From Hemibagrus wyckioides (taxonomy: Eukaryota; Chordata; Actinopteri; Siluriformes; Bagridae), in NCBI RefSeq assembly GCF_019097595.1, contig NC_080717.1, forward strand, positions 25,387,876-25,451,875: a stretch of DNA of 64,000 bases, given 5' to 3'. Below are positions 1 through 12,000 of this stretch, piece after piece. Positions within the stretch are counted from its first letter, which is position 1. Every line of letters begins with the position of its first letter. The notes below the pieces were generated by a model. It did not search any database. It was not told the origin of the DNA and saw nothing but the letters and a program-made list of their open reading frames with translations. Position numbers and translations under genes: made by a program.

Positions 1-364
1 AGCTGTTATTAAAAGTACAAAAAATAAGCATACTATCTTCTGTATATTCCGAATTTAGTTACAATCTGTCCAGACCTTCTTCAACATAACCATCATCATC
101 ACTCCTCCTCTGTGTAATATTCGCTGTCCTGTACACACCTCCTGTCACCCTGAGGCTGATCTATAGCGCGTCTCGCTCCTCGCGTTGCTAAAACCCCTCA
201 AGATAACGAGCTCTTATTTAAGAACAGAGCTGATGGAGGATCACTAAAGCTGCCTGCAAAAAAAACAAAGGAGTGATTTATGTGTTTTTGTCCCGCAGAC
301 CCACCTGAGAAAAGGAACAACAACAGGAGTTATGTCAAAATAAAAAACATTTTATTTAGTGAAC
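1..364. other. Gene-free 3' flank of cav2
   Basis: Low-complexity, AT-leaning intergenic sequence. I see no coding exon, RNA gene or mobile element that I can name. If synteny holds, the next gene to the left is expected to be cav1, but nothing of it is visible here. Confidence 0.4.
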
Positions 365-735
365 AGGGATAATCTGAGGCTCTCTCTGAGGCTCTCTAAG
401 GTTCTTTTTAAGGCTCTCGGGGTTTCGCTCTTTGGTTCTCTTTAAGTTTCTCTCTATGGTTCACTCTTAGGTCAGTCTGAGGCTCTCTTTAAGGCTCTCT
501 GAGGTTCTCCGTTAGGCCTCTTGCTCGTTGAGGCTCTTTGAGGCTCTCAGAGGCTCTCTGGGGTTCTCTCTTAGGTTGTCTTTGAGGCTCTCTGAGGCTC
601 TTCGAGGTTCTTTTTGAGGCTCTCCTAGGTTCTGTCTGTTGCACTCTTTAAGGATCTCTGAGGTTCTCTCTTAGGTTCTCTTTGAGGCTCTCTGAAGTTC
701 TCAAAGACTCTCTGAGGTTCTCTCTGAGGTTTTCT
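365..735. repeat. GAGGCTCTCT / GAGGTTCTC minisatellite
   Basis: About 370 bp of degenerate tandem repeat whose core alternates GAGGCTCTCT and GAGGTTCTCT, with variants such as TTTAAGGCTCTC. Units run roughly 10-22 bp. It lies about 1 kb beyond the cav2 stop codon. No coding content. Confidence 0.75.
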
Positions 736-868
736 CTCTCTGCTGCGCTGCAGATTGTTGCTACATTACATCATTGAAAAGGGTGGAGAATGGAAAAAAA
801 AGTACACCTGAACGCTTCGTGTTCCACTGCACAAACAAGACATCCTTTCTTTCTGAGAGGCTTTTGAG

Positions 869-894
869 ACACACACACACACACACACACACAC
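869..894. repeat. (CA)n microsatellite
   Basis: About 13 perfect AC dinucleotides in the 3' flank of cav2. Confidence 0.9.
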
Positions 895-1130
895 GGTGGA
901 GAGCAGGCAGCATTTTAAGAACACATTTACAAGGCAAACAGCCTGGAAGACACAATACAGTACTCATTATTCATTCAAATAAATCATTACACCAATTCTT
1001 TTAGAATGTTAGGAGGATCATGTGACCATTCATTTCAGAAATATGACAAAAAGTCTATATTTGTATTGAGTACTGCGAATATGTTGTGTTATAAATGGTT
1101 TATAAACGGTCGTTCCTTCACCAGGCTCTG

Positions 1131-1136
1131 TTTATT
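1131..1136 (-). terminator. Candidate polyadenylation signal for cav2
   Basis: TTTATT on the plus strand reads AATAAA on the minus strand, 578 nt downstream of the cav2 stop. It would give a ~0.6 kb 3' UTR. A variant TATAAA lies nearer the stop (around 1443) and another AATAAA lies further out (around 350), so the choice is tentative. Confidence 0.3.
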
Positions 1137-1179
1137 CCTCTTTCTTCAAGGTAATGAGGTAAAAAAGAATGAAGCTGTT

Positions 1180-1316
1180 ACAGATTCGACACTGAAGACT
1201 CCTTCCTTAAATATTAAATAAACATGTGAGTGAATGAGCTGTTACTATAGAAACAATATCAGAGCGCATTAACAAGAAAACGTCATCAACACCTTTGGAC
1301 CAATCAGATTAGAGAA
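1180..1316 (-). repeat. Dispersed ATTGGTC-type repeat, copy in cav2 3' region
   Basis: Three blocks occur in the same order as in other copies in this window but reversed: CTGATTGGTC (1298-1315), TTTCTATAGTAACAGCTC (1233-1252) and GGAGTCTTCAGTGTCG (1187-1207). The same blocks recur near 16.3, 21.9, 54.5 and 60.5 kb. It is probably an old non-autonomous transposon of unknown class. It overlaps the likely cav2 3' UTR. Confidence 0.55.
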
Positions 1317-1713
1317 CGCTGTGGCGTAAGCATAAACACAAATTTAGACAGGAAGCAGGAAGTAGTCTGCACTACACTGGTTTTTTTTCATCAAAATCAT
1401 TTCAAAACTCTTATGATATACAGTATAAAAAGCTTAAACATGTATTTATATTAAATATAGATTTAAAACTCATTTTTTACCTAATGAGACTGTCCACTAG
1501 GAGTCACAAATTTGACGATAAAGTGTCTAAACGCTAACTTCCTGGCACCGCGCAGACGCTCAGACGTTCCGTCGTCTGTGTGTACGTTTGATCCCAGGCC
1601 AAAGCAAACACACGTGATGGGGCTGAGCGTGAAGAGGTGTGATTGATCAGGTCTGGGATCTCCTCCAAAAACACAGAAACGCATCATAAGGATTGTACAC
1701 ACGTGCAGGTTGA

Positions 1714-1873
1714 TTAAAGAGCATCGCTTTTGCAGCTCTTGATGCTGATTTTGGACAGAAACGCGCCGGCGCTGCGGAACACCGGCCTCACAAACGTGTC
1801 CATCAGGCTGGACCAGATCACCTGGACGCAGGGTAACGTCATCAGACAGCTGTGCACCAGAGGCCTCACCATC
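1714..1873 (-). CDS. cav2: cav2 exon 3 (C-terminal coding exon)
   Basis: It encodes the end of the codon for Trp114 and residues 115-166, starting [17 protein letters not shown] and ending in KSDAL, then TAA at 1716-1714. It covers the second half of the membrane hairpin and the C-terminal amphipathic segment. The acceptor is TAG directly preceded by an uninterrupted (TG)n run (plus strand 1876-1891) instead of an ordinary C/T tract. Confidence 0.95.
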
Positions 1874-2940
1874 CTACACACACACACACACAACACATTA
1901 TTCACACTTTTACTCGCTATGTTCAACACATTAAACACACACTTTACTCTAAACGTATCACAACATATTCCTGCACTCGACTGCAAAATTATTGGCACCC
2001 TTACCATTATTACCAACCACTCTTTTTAACACAGCATTTCCACGAGAATAGATCCTGTTTTTCTATTAATAATTGTTACGAAATATACTGCCCATTTCAT
2101 ACAAATGCTGTTTATACTGTAATATATATAACATTTTTCTTCTTCTTTTTTTTTTTTTAAATAACCATTTTCCTTCATAAGATATGTGGCAAAAACGATT
2201 GACACCTCTAAACATATTTAGAATGCAAACAAATGAATTCCTTTCAAAAACTTTAGATTTCTTTCTAAATTCTCTCAGTTTAGTGGCAAACTTCCCCTCC
2301 ACACACACACACACACACACAGCATATCCGAGCTCCCAGTTTCTCTTTACTTTGTTATTCCGTGTCTAAAAGTCCTCCCGTTTCCATGAATAGCCCAAGC
2401 ATTAGTCATATTATTCCTGATAAACCGATCTTATCTCCCATATTTTCCAAATCGACTCGTTTCTACGCTTTTTGACAAACGGCCCTGTTGCCAGTTCCCA
2501 CATGTTGTCCACAGACCAGACAAAACGACTCTTTTTGTTTACTCAAGGACATTGATTACATAGAAACACTAATCCAAACCCAAGCAGATGAACTCAGGCA
2601 ACCTCGGATCAAAATGAGGATCTCGGTGAGCGAGAAGACGTTTAATACGACGTCCTTCTGCAAGAGGATGGAAAAGACGTCATCAGGAATGTTGGAACTC
2701 GTAGCAATAAAGGACAATTTATGCAAGATCACTTTTTTTTTTTTTTTTTTTAAATTAGACCAATCATTGGGGTCCAAATAGAAGCTCCAGACGTTCATGA
2801 AGCTTGGATCTTGAAGACTCAACATTTTTGACCTTTTCAGCCTAGAAATAATAATGTCTAATGGAATTTAATAGATGTTTTAATAACAATGGTGGAACAT
2901 TCAGGAATTTCACCATAACATCTCCAATAAACAGACAAAA

Positions 2941-2988
<48 letters not shown>

Positions 2989-4789
2989 ATAATCTATGTC
3001 ATATAGGTCTGTGGATTTTTTTTTTATTAAAAAAAATATAATTAAAATAGTTTTTTGGTCAGTTGCTGCTTCCCAGGAAATAAACTTCTAAATCTAAACC
3101 TAATAAAAAATCTAAATCTAAAAATTAATTTAGGGCAAAATATGAAGCCACTGATGAAGCTGCAGAAGATTCATCATTTACAATTGGTATGAACCTGCTT
3201 TGTGACAAGTTCCATTGTTACAAGCCGAATAAACTGCAATCGAGTTATTTCCAGAGTCCGCTTTGTGTAACTGGGGAACAATAAAGAATTATGTAAACCT
3301 GCTGGAAACATTTCATAAATAAATAAAATACTTCACTGCATGTATAGTGGCTTGGAGGAGTATTCACTGTCACTGCTATCATCTGAAACGTGGTGGTGGC
3401 GGCGTCATGTTGAGTTACCTTTAGCTTTTCTGACTAATCCAATTTTTACTCTTTAATAATGGATTTAATAAACACATTTCATGAAGCTGTTTTGTTTAAG
3501 CTTATAGGCTTAATGGTTTATTGATATCAGGTCATGTGACACTTTAATTGAGCTCAGTTCAGCTAATTACATGACTTCTAATGCCACCAGAAGTCATTTT
3601 ACAGAAGTAAAGTTTCACAGAGATGAATAATTCCGCACTGTTTACGTTTTTATTCACAATAAATATAATTTTGAAAAAATAAATAAATAAATAGAGTTTT
3701 CCCTGCATATCACTATTATTTCTCTCTCCAATTTTCTCTCTCCTACCCATCCTGTTTTTATTTTTATTTTATTTTTTCACCCTAATGCCACTCTTTATCT
3801 AGCTGGCCAGCCGCCAAGGCAACAACGCTGCCAATGTTGCTGCTAGAAAAAAAATGTTCCCCGAAGCAAAAATAGCATTTTAAGCAGCCAAAAGCCATGT
3901 CTCATTACCAAATATGTACGCAGCTCAGGATAGCAAAAATGAGGCCTGCCACGAAGGCCATCGGGATCGCCAGCAGCGTCGTCAGGATCCGGTAAAAGAC
4001 AAACTTTATGAGCTCAAAAAGAGCATGGCTGCCGATCCACACCGAGTCCAGGCTGTGCGTGGAGCTGGGTTCTCCAATCACGTCCTCGAAGTTGACCTGC
4101 CGAGTGAAGGGGAACAGAGAGAGCATTCACACGGCTTTGTAATGAAGCATTAGAGTCGTGATCAGATGTGCTGTAGAAACAAATCAAAGCAATTCAGAAT
4201 AGCTTCATACAGCCACCTGTCGTCGTCTACGATGGCGTGGTTTTAGATCTTCATCTTAAATGTGATCACCTTCAATCTGTCCGTTCTGAAAGGTCTGGAG
4301 GTTAATATATCGCATTCTCATATTAGTTGACGTCTATTTCTTGCTCAAATCCAGACAAATATAAGATGTAATGTGAGCTGGTCAAACATCTCAAACATTC
4401 AGCCAACGGGTTATTCTGTTTATTACCATATTAGCGTTTGTATAGACATTAATAGGACAGGAAATAAGGATAAGAGCTTGGGAACAGGTTTCCCAAAAAG
4501 TATAAAGTATGTCCAATAAATCCAGCATCATATATGGGTTTATACTTTATGTATTATATAAATAAATCTATAATATGTCATTACTTACATTCAGAACATG
4601 ATCTGCACAAGGGCGAACACATCCACCTGATTCTACTCATTTCTACTCACAGGTGTTTGTGTATGGAGAAAGATAGCAGTCATGTTGAGCAGGTTTGATA
4701 AAGAAAAACGTTTGTTTTTATTTAATTATTCATTTTTCTTGGACGTACTGTAGTGAACACTTTGTATAGCTCTTAAACAGATAAACATG

Positions 4790-4839
<50 letters not shown>

Positions 4840-5190
4840 TAAGCCAAATAGTTTACAGATCTAGGCTACTAGCTGTACGCTATTACTCAGAATGCGGTTT
4901 AGGACGCAGCCGATATCATTAACGCCTAATAACGCCTGAATGAACGCACGTGGCTTTTAATTAGCTATAAATAGTGCGTCGTATTTAATTTCAAACCCTT
5001 GACTCACATCAATTCCACAGCTGTTTGAATGACTTACCTTTAAGTGCGGGTTAATGTCTCGAGGGTCCCGGTCCGGTAGCGGCGCGCGCGCTTTCTCTTT
5101 CTTTTTTTTAAGTATGGGTTCGATCGTGCTGTGAAACACATCTTCGTCCATAAAGACACACGTCTCCGCTTTCTCCTTTTCGAGTCCCAT
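1714..5190 (-). CDS. cav2: Caveolin-2, three exons (5038-5190, 3909-4096, 1714-1873)
   Basis: The spliced frame is 501 nt, giving 166 residues; human caveolin-2 has 162. The N-terminus MGLEKEKAE and the core [24 protein letters not shown] and SCVHIW match the caveolin family and specifically caveolin-2. Residues ~54-85 cover the signature and scaffolding part. Residues ~86-134 form the hydrophobic intramembrane hairpin, with conserved Pro96. Cysteines 110, 123 and 129 are possible palmitoylation sites. By family knowledge the protein inserts as a hairpin in the inner plasma-membrane leaflet and hetero-oligomerises with caveolin-1 in caveolae. All splice sites are GT..AG with phases 0 and 2. 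The start lies in a good context (G at -3, G at +4). Oddities are a KKKKEKAR run and no tyrosine in the N-terminal exon, whereas human caveolin-2 is phosphorylated at Tyr19 and Tyr27. It is a complete gene with no frameshift. Confidence 0.96.
1874..3908 (-). other. cav2 intron 2
   Basis: A 2,035-bp GT..AG intron (donor GTAATG, acceptor TAG). It holds (CA)n at 1876-1891 and 2299-2320, a T-run near 2731-2750, and an (ATT)n run at 2940-2987. Around 3340-3420 there is a short stretch reading GTGGTGGCGGCGTCATGTTG, which resembles a conserved patch of Tc1-like transposase genes and may be a small relic. Confidence 0.85.
2940..2987. repeat. (ATT)n microsatellite
   Basis: About 15 perfect ATT triplets in cav2 intron 2. 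Confidence 0.95.
3909..4096 (-). CDS. cav2: cav2 exon 2 (caveolin signature and first half of hairpin)
   Basis: It encodes residues 52-113 and two bases of Trp114: [10 protein letters not shown], then [20 protein letters not shown] and the hydrophobic run to HIW. It starts after CAG at 4099-4097 (phase 0) and ends TG|GTAATG (phase 2). Exon 3 begins with the G that completes Trp. This is the best-conserved block and the strongest identifier of the gene. Confidence 0.97.
4097..5037 (-). other. cav2 intron 1
   Basis: A 941-bp intron with donor GTAAGTC and acceptor GGCAG. It contains a long (GT)n run at 4792-4838 (about 23 repeats). No other feature is recognised. Confidence 0.85.
4792..4838. 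repeat. (GT)n microsatellite
   Basis: About 23 perfect GT units in cav2 intron 1. Confidence 0.95.
5038..5190 (-). CDS. cav2: cav2 exon 1 (N-terminal coding exon)
   Basis: It encodes residues 1-51, MGLEKEKAE to NPHLK, ending AAG|GTAAGTC. The start ATG at 5190-5188 is chosen because MGLE(T/K)EKA is the conserved caveolin-2 N-terminus and its Kozak context is good. The frame stays open upstream to an in-frame ATG at 5361, but that stretch is Arg/Ala/Ser-rich and looks like GC-rich 5' UTR. No tyrosine is encoded in this exon. A lysine run spans residues 28-33. Confidence 0.95.
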
Positions 5191-5340
5191 TTCTCCGTTT
5201 TTTTGTGTCTTTTGTACGTCTGTTTGTTTTTGTTTTAGAAGTCCAGGAGACGCGGTGCGCGCTCTCCGCTGTACTCGCGCTTGGCTCGGGACGGTCACTG
5301 CGCGCACGTGTGAAGGGCGGGCACGCGCTCTGGTTAAACA
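5040..5340 (-). promoter_or_regulatory. CpG-rich cav2 promoter / 5' UTR region
   Basis: A local rise in GC and CpG around the first exon contrasts with the AT-rich flanks. It carries a GC box GGGCGGG at 5315-5321 and an E-box CACGTG at 5305-5310, 115-130 bp upstream of the start codon. No TATA box is evident. The transcription start site cannot be placed. Confidence 0.5.
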
Positions 5341-5344
5341 AGCG

Positions 5345-6147
5345 ACCTCTCCATAAACCATTACTTCCTTTCTTCCTTTTTTTGCTGATTTTGGATCAAA
5401 CCTGTTTTTTTAACAGTTTTCCTCTTTGGATGTTTCATGGCTTTTTAAGCTTTCTAAAAGCTTTTCTGGAAGGTTCTTAGTTTTGGATTCTGCATGGGAT
5501 GTTTCAAGTTCCTGGGCCTTGTAGAACTGTGGCCAGTCAGCCATTTACTAACTAACTAACTTAATAAATAAATAAATAAATAAATAAATACCTAAACGCT
5601 GAACATTCTACATACTCCAGAAACGCATTAAATTGGCCCTCATTAAGTACGCGAGGCTTTATGAATATCCATGATATGCAAATTAGATTTTAGCATCAAA
5701 TAATTGTGATCTTGCACTTGTTTATATAAGTTTGATATAAATGTGGAGGATGAACATGACCTCTGGAGTCCTGGGATTAACTTCACGCCGACTCAAACAT
5801 GTTCACTGCATAGAAACAATCATAATAAAGATAATAAAGCTGGTGGAAATAAGGATCAGGGTCAGCTTTATCCCTCCTCACTCATCTTAGATCATCTCTA
5901 CTATACTAAAGCATGTTATTTAGTCATCCGGAGCAGGTTCGAAAGAAGATCTCCATGATGAAGATGAAGATGATGATGTCCTGACCCTGTACACTGATCT
6001 CATGTCCATAAGCCTTGGCTACAACTTCTTGAAGTACATGATCTAAAAAAAAAACCTTACAAGCTACACACAGGTGACCACAACCTGCTGATGGATCCTG
6101 AGTAGAAGATGAGCAGAAACAAAGCTCCTCTGTATTCCCCTGCTCAG

Positions 6148-6149
<2 letters not shown>
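5345..6149. other. Intergenic, no gene seen
   Basis: AT-rich sequence upstream of cav2. The only clear element is an (AATA)n run at 5562-5590. Confidence 0.4.

Positions 6150-6204
<55 letters not shown>
6150..6204. repeat. (CT)n(CA)n compound microsatellite
   Basis: About 16 CT units followed directly by about 11 CA units. Confidence 0.9.
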
Positions 6205-6370
6205 TATTCACACCTAAGGGTTATTTAGCAGAGCAGGTCCACCTAGCATCATGTGTTTGATGACCTACAGAGGAGAACATGTGAAAACTTCATACAGAGA
6301 GAAGCTGAAGTTCAATAAACAGGAACTTCTCCCTGAAGCTGTGAGCTTCTTAGATGGGCTTTTAAAAGAG

Positions 6371-7322
6371 CAAATTATCTCATACTTATCCATTACTAAG
6401 ATCATGTAGTTAGCCATCGCTAACGTCACTAAGATCATGTAGTTAACAACTGTGAAGATCATGTAGTGAGCCAACACTAAGGTCACTAAGATCATCACTA
6501 GGACATGTAGTTGGCCATAGCTAAGGTCACTAAGATCATCACTAGGACATGTAGTTGGCCATAGCTAAGGTCACTAAGATCATGTAGTTAGCCATATCTA
6601 AGGTCAGTAAGATCTCATACTTATCCATTACTAAGATCATGTAGTTAGCTATCGCTAAGATCACTAAGATCATGTAGTTAGCCATTGCTAAAATGACAAA
6701 TATCATGTAGTTAACAATTGATAAGATCATGTAGTTAGACATCACTAAGGCCAATAAGATCATCACTAGTCACATGAAGTTAGCCATCACTAAAGTCACT
6801 AAGATCATCACTAGGATCGTGTAGTTAGCCATTGCTAAGGTCACTAAGATCATGTAGTTTGCCATTGCTAAGGCCTCTAAGATCATCACTAGGACATGTA
6901 ATTGGCCATCACTAAGGCCACTAAGATCATTACCAGGACATGTAGTTGGCTATAGCTAAGGTCACTAATATCATGTAGTTAGCCATCACTAAGGCCACTA
7001 AGATCATCACTAGGACATGTAGTTGGCCATAGCTAAGGTCACTAAGATCATGTAGTTTGCCATATCTAAGGTCAGTATGATCTTTATACTAATCCATTAC
7101 TAAGATCATGTAATTAGCAATCGCTAAGATCACTAAGATCATGTAGTTAACAATTGCTAAGATCATGTAGTTAGCCATCACTAAGGCCACTAAGATCATC
7201 ACTAGGATCATGTAGATAGCCATAGCTAAGGCCACTAAAATCATGCAGTTAGCCATCACTAAGATCATGTAGTTAGTCATAGCTAAGTTCACTAGGATCA
7301 TGTAGTTAGCCATCACTAAGGT
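6371..7322. repeat. ~34-48 bp minisatellite, GATCATGTAGTTAGCCAT core
   Basis: About 950 bp of degenerate tandem repeat. The core is CACTAAGATCATGTAGTTAG followed by CCATCGCTAAGGT. A longer variant inserts a second CACTAAGATCATCACTAGGA block with TTGGCCATAG. Minus-strand frames of MILVTLAMANYM type are a by-product of the period and are not a gene. Confidence 0.85.
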
Positions 7323-8636
7323 TGCTGTTTTTAGCTCTTCCTTGTTCATGCTGTAAATCACAGTTTAGCTGTATCTCTGGAACAGTCTTAACCTTTTCTC
7401 TTCATCTCCAACTCTAAATTCTTTTAAAGTTGGACATAGACTTATTTTCATTCTTTAGCTTTTGATTTTTTTGATATTTTTCAAATATTATGATGTTTTT
7501 TGTTGTCTTTGTGTTTGGATATTGTGTATTTTATTGTAAAGCACTTTGGGTTAAAGAACGTCTGTTGTTTTAATGTACTTTATAAATAAAGTATGATTTG
7601 AATCAACTTGTTAGTCGATTCAACAAGTTACACTCTTCAGCTGGTACACAGTCGAGCGGTCACTTTTACCTGTCGTTCCCCATGTGGTCGTGTTGCCATG
7701 GCAACTCGGCTCGGGCTGGCTCTCATGCAAATCGCCTCCGGTGGACTTTATCCACGTTACACCTCTGATTAGCTGAGCGCTGATGGTTTATGAGGTCTGG
7801 TTCTTAGCACTGTATATCTAAAAGACCTTTGTCTTCTGTCATATTTATTCACTAGCTAATGTTTTGTTAACAATTTAATCTAACTAGTGTTTGCTAGTCT
7901 CACAAAGCAGCATAATAGATGTATTTATTGCTTCATAATTTTACCAAAAACTGTTTTAAAGTATTTAGTCATCACCTAATACTTTTTACTTCCTCCACTG
8001 GAAAAGACAAGCCTCTCTACTTTCTGCTACATTTCAGACGCTAATCACATATTAGCCATGAGCCATAAGGTGACCTTTTAGTATCAGACAGTTTTAAGGA
8101 GTCAAAATAAGTTTTTAACAAATTTAAACATGAAGTAAACATTAAGAGACCTGATACACATCGCTGTACATGCACACACACACTTTGTACTGATCACTGA
8201 CAGTTAGCATGTGGTTAGCATCTGGCTAGTTATTTAAAGCATTCATGCTAGCTAGCTGCTGTTAGTTAGCTTAGATAATGTTTTCAGAGATTTTATTCTC
8301 TTTATTATAGTTTAACACCTTAGGTAAATGTATTTTTATACAGTTTATACTTTTCTTTTTTAACAATTTTTAATAAAGTTTTTTTTTTTTTTTTACTTTT
8401 TTTACAGTTTTTTTTTTTTTTTTTTTTTTTTACTTTTTTACAGTTTTTTTTTAAACATGAATATGTCTCTCTTTATGACCCAGCAGTGAGGAAATCCACC
8501 CGCTCCTGGACTTTTTGGTGTTTGGAGTCTAGTACAAACTGATGAAGGTGCAAACAGTAAGATCATTGTGTTGAAAGCAGGGAGGGAAAAACGAGAAAGG
8601 TCTTTCTGACTCATGACAGCAAAACAGTTGTGTGTG

Positions 8637-8638
<2 letters not shown>
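7323..8638. other. Intergenic; possible 3' tail of an old retroelement
   Basis: Around 7530-7600 the text GTAAAGCACTTTGGGTTAAA followed by TATAAATAAAG resembles the 3' tail seen on several fish LINE/SINE families, but the body is not recognisable. Long T-runs lie at about 8379-8395 and 8409-8430. No coding content. Confidence 0.3.
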
Positions 8639-8677
<39 letters not shown>

Positions 8678-8765
8678 GTGAGGGGGGAGACAGAAAGATG
8701 GACAGACAGAGAGGGAGGGGCAGAAAGATGGACAGAGAGGGGGGGGGCAGAGAGAGAGAGAGAGT
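8639..8765. repeat. (GA)n imperfect microsatellite
   Basis: Purine tract of AG repeats with GGGAGG and CAGAAAGATGGA interruptions. Confidence 0.85.
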
Positions 8766-8873
8766 GTGTGTGTTCTGGTCTCATGTCAGTGTTGACACAA
8801 TGCAGTGTTTAATCCCTTGGGATAAACTGTAGGCTTGTTTCTGACAGCAAAGCACTACAAGTGAGTGTCATGA

Positions 8874-8878
<5 letters not shown>

Positions 8879-8908
<30 letters not shown>
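8879..8908. repeat. (GT)n microsatellite
   Basis: About 15 GT units. Confidence 0.9.
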
Positions 8909-8910
<2 letters not shown>

Positions 8911-9055
8911 ACAGAAATGTCAATATCTGTTTCATATCTCCATGCCTCAGTCCCTCAGGTTTAAAGTAATTGATTAACTGTAAACAATGTTTAATATATA
9001 CTTTATTACAACATTTTTAAATATTCAAATCTGCAGCTGTTTCACAGGACATCCA

Positions 9056-12000
9056 TGTAGTACACACTTACACTACACTACACACTTACACTACACACTA
9101 CACACTTACACTACACACTACACACTTACACTACACACTACACACTTACACTACACTACACACTTACACTACACACTACACACTTACACTACACACTACA
9201 CACTTACACTACACACTTACACTACACTACACACTTACACTACACACTACACACTTACACTACACACTACACACTTACACTACACACTACACACTTACAC
9301 TACACACTACACACTTACACTACACACTTACACTACACACTACACACTTACACTACACACTACACACTTACACTACACACTTACACTACACACTACACAC
9401 TTACACTACACACTACACACTTACACTACACACTTACACTACACACTACACACTTACACTACACACTACACACTTACACTACACACTTACACCACACACT
9501 ACACACACACTACACTACACACTACACACTTACACACTACACACACACTACACACTTACACTACACACCACTACACACTTACACTACACACTACACACTC
9601 TACACCACACACTTACACTACACACTACACACTTACACCACACACTACACACTCACACCACACACTTACACTACACACTACACACTTACACTACACACTA
9701 CACACACTTACACCACACACTACACACTCTACACCACACACTACACACTTACACTACACACCACACACTTACACTACACACACACACTTACACTACACAC
9801 ACTTACACCACACACCACACACTTACACTACACACACTACACACTTACACTACACACTACACTACACTACACACTTACACCACACACTACACACACTCAC
9901 ACTACACACTACACACTACACACTTACACTACACACTACACACTTACACTACACACTTACACTACACTACACACTTACACTACACACTACACACTTACAC
10001 TACACACTACACACTTACACTACACACTTACACTACACTACACACTTACACTACACACTACACACTTACACTACACACTTACACTACACACTACACACTT
10101 ACACTACACACTACACACTTACACTACACTACACACTTACACTACACACTACACACTTACACTACACACTACACACTTACACTACACTACACACTTACAC
10201 TACACACTACACACTTATACTACACACTTACACTACACACTACACACTTATACTACACACTTACACTACACTACACACTTACACTACACACTTACACTAC
10301 ACTACACACTACACACTTACACTACACACTACACACTTACACTACACTACACACTACACACTTACACTACACACTTACACTACACACTTACACTACACTA
10401 CACACTTACACTACACTACACACTACACTACACACTACACACTTACACTACACTACACACTACACACTTACACTACACACTTACACTACACACTTACACT
10501 ACACTACACACTTACACTACACACTTACACTACACACTTACACTACACACTACACACTTACACTACACACTTACACTACACACTACACACCTACACTACA
10601 CACTTACACTACACACTACACACTTACACTACACACTACACACTTACACTACACACTACACACCTACACTACACACTTACACTACACTACACACTTACAC
10701 TACACTACACACTTACACTACACACCTACACTACACTACACACTTACACTACACTACACACTTACACTACACACTTACACTACACACTTACACTACACTA
10801 CACACTTACACTACACACTTACACTACACACTACACACTTACACTACACTACACACTTACACTACACACTACACACTTACACTACACTACACACTTACAC
10901 TACACACTTACACTACACACTACACACCTACACTACACACTTACACTACACACTTACACTACACACTTATACTACACACTTACACTACACACTACACACT
11001 TATACTACACACTTACACTACACACTACACACTTATACTACACACTTACACTACACACTACACACTTATACTACACACTTACACTACACACTTACACTAC
11101 ACACTTACACTACACACTTATACTACAAACTTACACTACACACTTACACTACACACTACACACTTATACTACACACTTACACTACACTACACACTTACAC
11201 TACACACTACACACTTATACTACAAACTTACACTACACACTTACACTACACACTACACACTTATACTACACACTTACACTACACTACACACTTACACTAC
11301 ACACTACACACTTATACTACACACTTACACTACACTACACACTTACACTACACACCTACACTACACTATACACAAACACTACACACTTACGCTACACTAC
11401 ACACTTACACTACACACCTACACTACACACTTACACTACACTACACACTTACACTACACTACACACTTACACTACACACTTACACTACACACCTACACTT
11501 ACACTACACTACACACTTATACTACACTACACACTTACACTACACACTTACACTACACTACACACTTACACTACACACAAACACTACACACTTATACTAC
11601 ACTACACACCTACACTACACACTTACACTACACACTAGACTATACACAAACACTACACACTTACACTACACTACACACTTACACTACACACAAACACTAC
11701 ACACTTATACTACACTACACACTTACACTACACACTTACACTACACACCTACACTACACACTTAAACTACACACTAGACTATACACAAACACTACACACT
11801 TATACTACACTACACACTTACACTACACACTTACACTACACACCTACACTACACACTTACACTACACACACAGACTATACACAAACACTACACACTTATA
11901 CTACACTACACACTTACACTACACACCTACACTACACACTTACACTACACACCTACACTTACACTACACTACACACTTACACTACACACAAACACTACAC

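Noticed and set aside
8987..11638. An 883-codon open frame rich in His, Thr, Leu and Tyr
   Set aside because: It is a translation of the ACTTACACTACAC satellite. With no G on the plus strand and few TAA/TGA contexts, long frames arise automatically. No domain and no gene signals.
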